In this document: positions 7,556-10,285 of the stretch, one piece after another
Position numbering within the stretch: the first letter of the stretch is position 1
Layout of the letters: each line of letters starts with the position of its first letter
Source of the DNA: Elusimicrobiota bacterium
GTDB lineage: Bacteria; Elusimicrobiota; Elusimicrobia; O2-12-FULL-59-9
Length of the DNA stretch: 10,285 bases
NCBI GenBank assembly: GCA_016206405.1
Contig: JACQRQ010000061.1
Coordinates: 1-10,285, forward strand
Direction: 5' to 3'
Program-made: the position numbers and the translations under genes
The notes under the pieces: generated by a model
Database searches by the model: none
The model's input: the letters and a program-made list of their open reading frames with translations, nothing else
Told to the model about the DNA's origin: nothing

Positions 7556-8658
7556 GCAAGGCGATGATTCGATCGCAAAAAAAGAAGATAGACCCCAGGC
7601 TGCTGACCCTGATTCTGATTCTGGCCGCTTTCGGCCTGGTCATGGTTTATTCCGCCAGCTCGATTTGGGCCGACCAGCGTTTGCGGGATCCGGCCTACTT
7701 TCTCAAGCGTCAGGCATTGTGGATGTTTCTGGGATTGGGGATGATGCTGGTTTTCTCCGGACTGAACTACAATTACCTTAAGGAATGGTCACGGCCCATC
7801 ATGGCCCTGTGCTGGATATTTCTGATCGCGACTCTGTTTGGCCCGTCCGTCTCCGGGGCGAGGCGCTGGATTCGCTTGGGAAGCTTCAGCCTCCAGCCTT
7901 CCGAATTCGCCAAGCTGGCGGTGATCATTTTTCTCTCCGACTACGTCGACAGAAAAAGAAGCCGCCTGCCGTCTTTGACCCGAGGGCTCTTGATCCCTTT
8001 GGGCGTGGTCGCCATGACTTGTTTCTTGATCGCTCTGGAGCCGGATATCGGAACCCCCATCCTGATTTTTTGGGTCACTCTGGTCATGCTGTTTTTGGGC
8101 GGCGTCCGCTGGCAGCCTTTGGCCGCCATCGTCCTCTCGGCGCTTCCCGTGATCGTCTTCGAGGTTTTGCGCCGCCCTTACCGGCGCGCCCGCCTGCTTG
8201 CTTTTTTGTCTCCCTGGAGCGACGCCAAAGGCGCGGGCTACCAGTTGGTTCAGGCGATGCTGGCGGTCGGCTCCGGGGGCTGGCTCGGCAAGGGGCTGGG
8301 CTCCTCCGAGTTGAAGCTCCACTACCTGCCGGCGCCCCACACCGATTTTATCTTTCCGGTCGTGTGCGAGGAGTTGGGGCTTCTGGGCGCCATGTCGGTG
8401 GTCGCCCTCTTCGCTTCGCTTTTCGTCAAGGGCATTCAAATCGCCAAGAACGCGCCCAACCTCTTCGGGCTTCTGCTGGCGGCGGGGATCACTTTCAACA
8501 TGGCCTTCCAGGCCGTCTTGAACATCGCGGTCTCTATCGGGCTGCTCCCGACCAAGGGCTTGGCACTGCCCTTTTTCTCCTACGGCGGTTCCTCGATCAT
8601 GGCGACTTTCTTGGGTATGGGCATCCTTCTCAATATCTCAAAGGAGCAAACGCGCTGA
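7552..8658 (+). CDS. ftsW: Septal peptidoglycan polymerase FtsW (SEDS family)
   Basis: Polytopic inner-membrane glycosyltransferase of 368 residues that polymerises lipid II at the division site with FtsI. About ten hydrophobic segments are visible, including 16-34, 54-69, 83-97, 145-161, 168-183, 187-204, 274-294, 302-327 and 347-361. SEDS signatures are GARRWIRLGSFSLQPSEFAK (102-121), ALEPDIGT (161-168), LPAPHTDFIFPVVCEELG (259-276) and LLPTKGLALPFFSYGGSS (331-348). D265 in HTDF matches the catalytic aspartate known from FtsW and RodA. RodA is possible from sequence alone, but the dcw position between murD and murG indicates FtsW. The GTG at 7552 overlaps the murD stop. An ATG at 7564, four codons later, is an alternative start and would not change the membrane part. 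Confidence 0.94.
   Translation: MSKAMIRSQKKKIDPRLLTLILILAAFGLVMVYSASSIWADQRLRDPAYFLKRQALWMFLGLGMMLVFSGLNYNYLKEWSRPIMALCWIFLIATLFGPSVSGARRWIRLGSFSLQPSEFAKLAVIIFLSDYVDRKRSRLPSLTRGLLIPLGVVAMTCFLIALEPDIGTPILIFWVTLVMLFLGGVRWQPLAAIVLSALPVIVFEVLRRPYRRARLLAFLSPWSDAKGAGYQLVQAMLAVGSGGWLGKGLGSSELKLHYLPAPHTDFIFPVVCEELGLLGAMSVVALFASLFVKGIQIAKNAPNLFGLLLAAGITFNMAFQAVLNIAVSIGLLPTKGLALPFFSYGGSSIMATFLGMGILLNISKEQTR
8641..8646 (+). promoter_or_regulatory. Shine-Dalgarno-like site upstream of murG
   Basis: AAGGAG is a strong anti-16S match inside the last ftsW codons, 13 bases before the murG ATG at 8660. The spacing is longer than usual, but no other start codon lies closer, so it probably helps reinitiation at the one-base ftsW/murG gap. 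Confidence 0.45.
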
Positions 8659-8659
8659 T

Positions 8660-9802
8660 ATGGCGGAAAGCGAAACTTCTCTCAAGGGCGTCAAAGTGTT
8701 GATCGCTTCCGGAGGCACCGGCGGACATTTCTATCCCGGCTGGGTCTTGGGAAAGGCCGTGCGGGAAGAGGGCGGCGAGGTCCTTTTCGTGGTCAAGAAA
8801 AACGACATGGCCCTCCCGAAGTTGGAGAGCGACGGATTCGCCGCCGTCGAGATCGACATGATGGGCCTGCCGCGCGCGCCGGGTCTTGATTCCCTGCGCT
8901 TTCTCCAAAATTTTTGGAGCTCGATGACTTTGCTGGGCAATGTCGCGCGCGCATGGAGGCCGCGGGTCGCCGTCGGCATGGGCGCGTACTTGACCTTTCC
9001 CGCCGTCTTGACCGCCTGGCGCTTTAAAATACCTGCGATCATCCATGAGGCCAACGCCGTGTATGGCCTGGCCAACCGGGTCAGCGCGCTCTTCGTCCGC
9101 AAGATCGCTCTGGGGATGCCGCTGCAGCAAGACGACAACGATCCGAAGACCCGCCTGACGGGAACTCCCATCCGCCGCGCCCTGTGGTCGCTCCCGGCGG
9201 TTCGCTCGGCCCGCGAGGCGCTCGCGCTCGACGCCGAAAAACGGACGGTCTTGGTTTTCGGCGGCAGCCAGGGCGCCCGCAGCCTCAACCGCATCGTGCC
9301 CGAGGCGATCGCGTCGGCGGGCCTCAAATATCCCGGAAAAATCCAGGCGCTGCACATCAGCGGCGGGGAAAGCGCGGCCGAAATCGAGGCTCGCTACGGC
9401 GAATCGGACCGGGCGAAAGTTCTAAATTACTTGGAAAAGATGGAGCTCGCCTACGCGGCCGCGGATCTTGTCATTTGCCGCGCGGGCGCCAGCACCTTGG
9501 CGGAGATCATCGCGCTTAAAAAGCCGGCGCTGCTCATCCCCTATCCCCTGGCCGCGGAGCAGCACCAGCGCCTCAACGCCCAACTTCTGTCGCTGGCCGG
9601 CTGCGCCCTGATGGCCGAAGAGCGGGAACTGAGCGCCGGAGCTTTGGCCCAAACGTGCGAAGAGCTTCTGTTCTCGAATTACCCCGGCCGCCTTGAGGAA
9701 CTGCGCCAAAATTTCAGCCGCCTGCATTTGCCGGAGCCGGCCGAAGGCCTGGAGATGATGTTGGATTTAATCCGGGAGCTTTCAGGGGGCGCCGGGGCTT
9801 GA
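8660..9802 (+). CDS. murG: Lipid II synthase MurG (GlcNAc transferase)
   Basis: Membrane-associated GT-B glycosyltransferase of 380 residues that adds GlcNAc from UDP-GlcNAc to lipid I on the cytoplasmic face, giving lipid II. The N-terminal acceptor domain has the glycine loop SGGTGGHFYPG (17-27), GMGAY (106-110) and HEANAVYGLANR (129-140). The C-terminal donor domain has TGTPIRR (167-173), FGGSQGARSLN (200-210), RAGASTLAE (274-282, E282) and PYPLAAEQHQRLNA (294-307). Differences from the common forms are GMGAY for GxGGY, HEAN for HEQN, and TGTP for TGNP. The residues around UDP-GlcNAc (GGSQGA, ASTLAE and the Q-x-x-N segment) look intact, so it is judged functional. Length is slightly above the usual 350-365. 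It starts one base after the ftsW stop and is the last gene of the dense cluster. Confidence 0.95.
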   Translation: MAESETSLKGVKVLIASGGTGGHFYPGWVLGKAVREEGGEVLFVVKKNDMALPKLESDGFAAVEIDMMGLPRAPGLDSLRFLQNFWSSMTLLGNVARAWRPRVAVGMGAYLTFPAVLTAWRFKIPAIIHEANAVYGLANRVSALFVRKIALGMPLQQDDNDPKTRLTGTPIRRALWSLPAVRSAREALALDAEKRTVLVFGGSQGARSLNRIVPEAIASAGLKYPGKIQALHISGGESAAEIEARYGESDRAKVLNYLEKMELAYAAADLVICRAGASTLAEIIALKKPALLIPYPLAAEQHQRLNAQLLSLAGCALMAEERELSAGALAQTCEELLFSNYPGRLEELRQNFSRLHLPEPAEGLEMMLDLIRELSGGAGA

Positions 9803-9809
9803 CCCGGCG
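9790..9809 (+). other. GC-rich hairpin straddling the murG stop codon
   Basis: CGCCGGG (9790-9796) and CCCGGCG (9803-9809) form a perfect seven-base inverted repeat. The six-base loop GCTTGA contains the murG TGA. No T-run follows directly, so it is not a classic intrinsic terminator. It could slow 3' decay of the operon mRNA or act with the weaker hairpin just downstream; that is inference. Confidence 0.4.
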
Positions 9810-9815
9810 GCGCGG

Positions 9816-9844
9816 CCGCTGCGCGCGTCAAAAGCGGACTTTTT
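9816..9844 (+). terminator. Weak candidate intrinsic terminator after murG
   Basis: CCGCT (9816-9820) pairs with AGCGG (9833-9837), followed by AC and a run of five T (9840-9844). The stem is short and the 12-base loop is large; alternative pairings exist, such as GCGCG (9810-9814) with CGCGC (9822-9826). The position at the end of the dense cluster makes termination plausible, but the structure is weak. Confidence 0.3.
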
Positions 9845-9870
9845 GCATCGCGCCTAAAAAAAGGTAGTAT
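9843..9870 (+). promoter_or_regulatory. Weak candidate promoter for the LeuT-type transporter gene
   Basis: TTGCAT (9843-9848) and TAGTAT (9865-9870) resemble -35 and -10 boxes with 16-base spacing. The match is partial (about 3 and 4 of 6 bases), and the -35 box overlaps the T-run of the terminator candidate. The A-rich spacer stands out from the GC-rich surroundings, and this is the only gap above 35 bases between genes, which favours a separate start of transcription here. Confidence 0.3.
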
Positions 9871-9884
9871 TTCCGCTCGACGCC

Positions 9885-9926
9885 ATGATAAGATACCAAC
9901 AGAAGCGAGGCCGACGAAAGACATGA
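9885..9926 (+). CDS. Possible 13-codon upstream ORF overlapping the transporter start
   Basis: An ATG at 9885 opens a 13-residue reading frame (MIRYQQKRGRRKT) whose TGA at 9924-9926 overlaps the ATG at 9923 of the transporter gene in an ATGA arrangement. The peptide is strongly basic (six K or R of 13). No clear Shine-Dalgarno lies before it, although the candidate -10 box would put the transcript start only a few bases upstream. It may be a coupling leader or chance. Confidence 0.2.
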   Translation: MIRYQQKRGRRKT

Positions 9927-10285
9927 CCGAACGGGAAAGATGGGGAACGAAAATTGGCTTGGTGCTGGCGATGGCCGGCAACGCGGTGGGACTGGGCAAC
10001 TTCCTGAGATTCCCGGTCCAAGTGACGCAGAACGGGGGCGGCGCCTTCATGATTCCGTATTTCGCCGCGCTCATTTTCCTGGCGGTGCCGTTGATGTGGG
10101 CCGAGTGGGCGATGGGCCGCATGGGCGGCGAGAAAGGCCACGGCACCACGCCCGGAATCTTCCACATGCTTTGGAATCACCCCGTCTCCAAGTATCTCGG
10201 CGCCTTGGGCATTTTCCTGCCCCTGACGGTCGCCATTTACTACGTCTACCTGGAGTCTTGGACCCTGGCCTACAGCTTTTTTTCC
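9923..10285 (+). CDS. LeuT-type sodium-coupled amino-acid transporter (partial, 5' part)
   Basis: The first 121 residues of a neurotransmitter:sodium symporter (NSS/SNF) family membrane protein; the 3' part lies beyond the window. The start MTERERWGTKIGLVLAMAGN and the following AVGLGNFLRFP (21-31), NGGGAFMIPY (37-46), PLMWAEWAMGR (56-66), GHGTTPGIF (72-80) and AIYYVYLESWTL (104-115) recall Aquifex aeolicus LeuT closely, as remembered. With a one-residue offset, G19, A21, V22 and N26 match LeuT positions of the Na1 and Na2 sites, R29 matches the outer-gate arginine, and Y107 matches the substrate-contacting Tyr108. Sodium-driven uptake of a small neutral amino acid is likely, but the substrate cannot be set from this part. 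GAGG at 9907-9910 lies 12 bases before the ATG. It is probably its own transcription unit, not a dcw member. Confidence 0.92.
   Translation, partial: MTERERWGTKIGLVLAMAGNAVGLGNFLRFPVQVTQNGGGAFMIPYFAALIFLAVPLMWAEWAMGRMGGEKGHGTTPGIFHMLWNHPVSKYLGALGIFLPLTVAIYYVYLESWTLAYSFFS

Noticed and set aside
1..10285. A previously undescribed multi-gene system
   Set aside because: Every gene belongs to a well-known family and the order is a standard dcw core; no gap is large enough for an unrecognised gene except the 120 bases before the transporter.

Overview
The window is a housekeeping cell-wall and division region, the core of a dcw (division and cell wall) cluster. It reads entirely on the + strand and comes from a bacterium with fairly GC-rich DNA. 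Eight complete genes run from position 60 to 9802 with gaps of at most 33 bases: ftsL-like, ftsI, murE, murF, mraY, murD, ftsW and murG. After a 120-base intergenic region, a ninth gene (LeuT-type sodium-coupled amino-acid transporter) starts at 9923 and is cut by the window end. The first 59 bases hold no gene that can be identified. By position they may include the tail of rsmH (mraW), but the sequence is too short to show it.

Organism: MurE carries the DNPR motif of meso-diaminopimelate-adding enzymes. Together with the dcw order and an FtsI without PASTA domains, this suggests a Gram-negative-type, peptidoglycan-making bacterium. GC-rich codons and long antisense shadow ORFs fit a GC content of roughly 60 percent by eye. 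Several motif positions differ from the common consensus, which suggests an under-sampled phylum. Elusimicrobiota is a guess only; the sequence does not prove it.

How the genes work together: MurD, MurE and MurF add D-Glu, meso-Dap and D-Ala-D-Ala to UDP-MurNAc-L-Ala. MraY moves the phospho-MurNAc-pentapeptide onto undecaprenyl phosphate (lipid I), and MurG adds GlcNAc (lipid II). FtsW polymerises lipid II and FtsI cross-links it at the septum, with the FtsL-like protein linking these enzymes to the divisome. Two junctions (murE/murF and murD/ftsW) are GTGA start/stop overlaps and ftsW/murG has a one-base gap, so co-transcription and translational coupling are very likely. The segment stops at murG: murC, murB, ddl, ftsQ, ftsA and ftsZ do not follow it.

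I found no mobile element, CRISPR array, RNA gene or undescribed multi-gene system. The points worth a second look are small: KTA instead of KTG in FtsI, changed motif residues in MraY and MurG, ftsI and murE separated in one frame by a single stop codon, and a short basic uORF ending on the start codon of the transporter gene.
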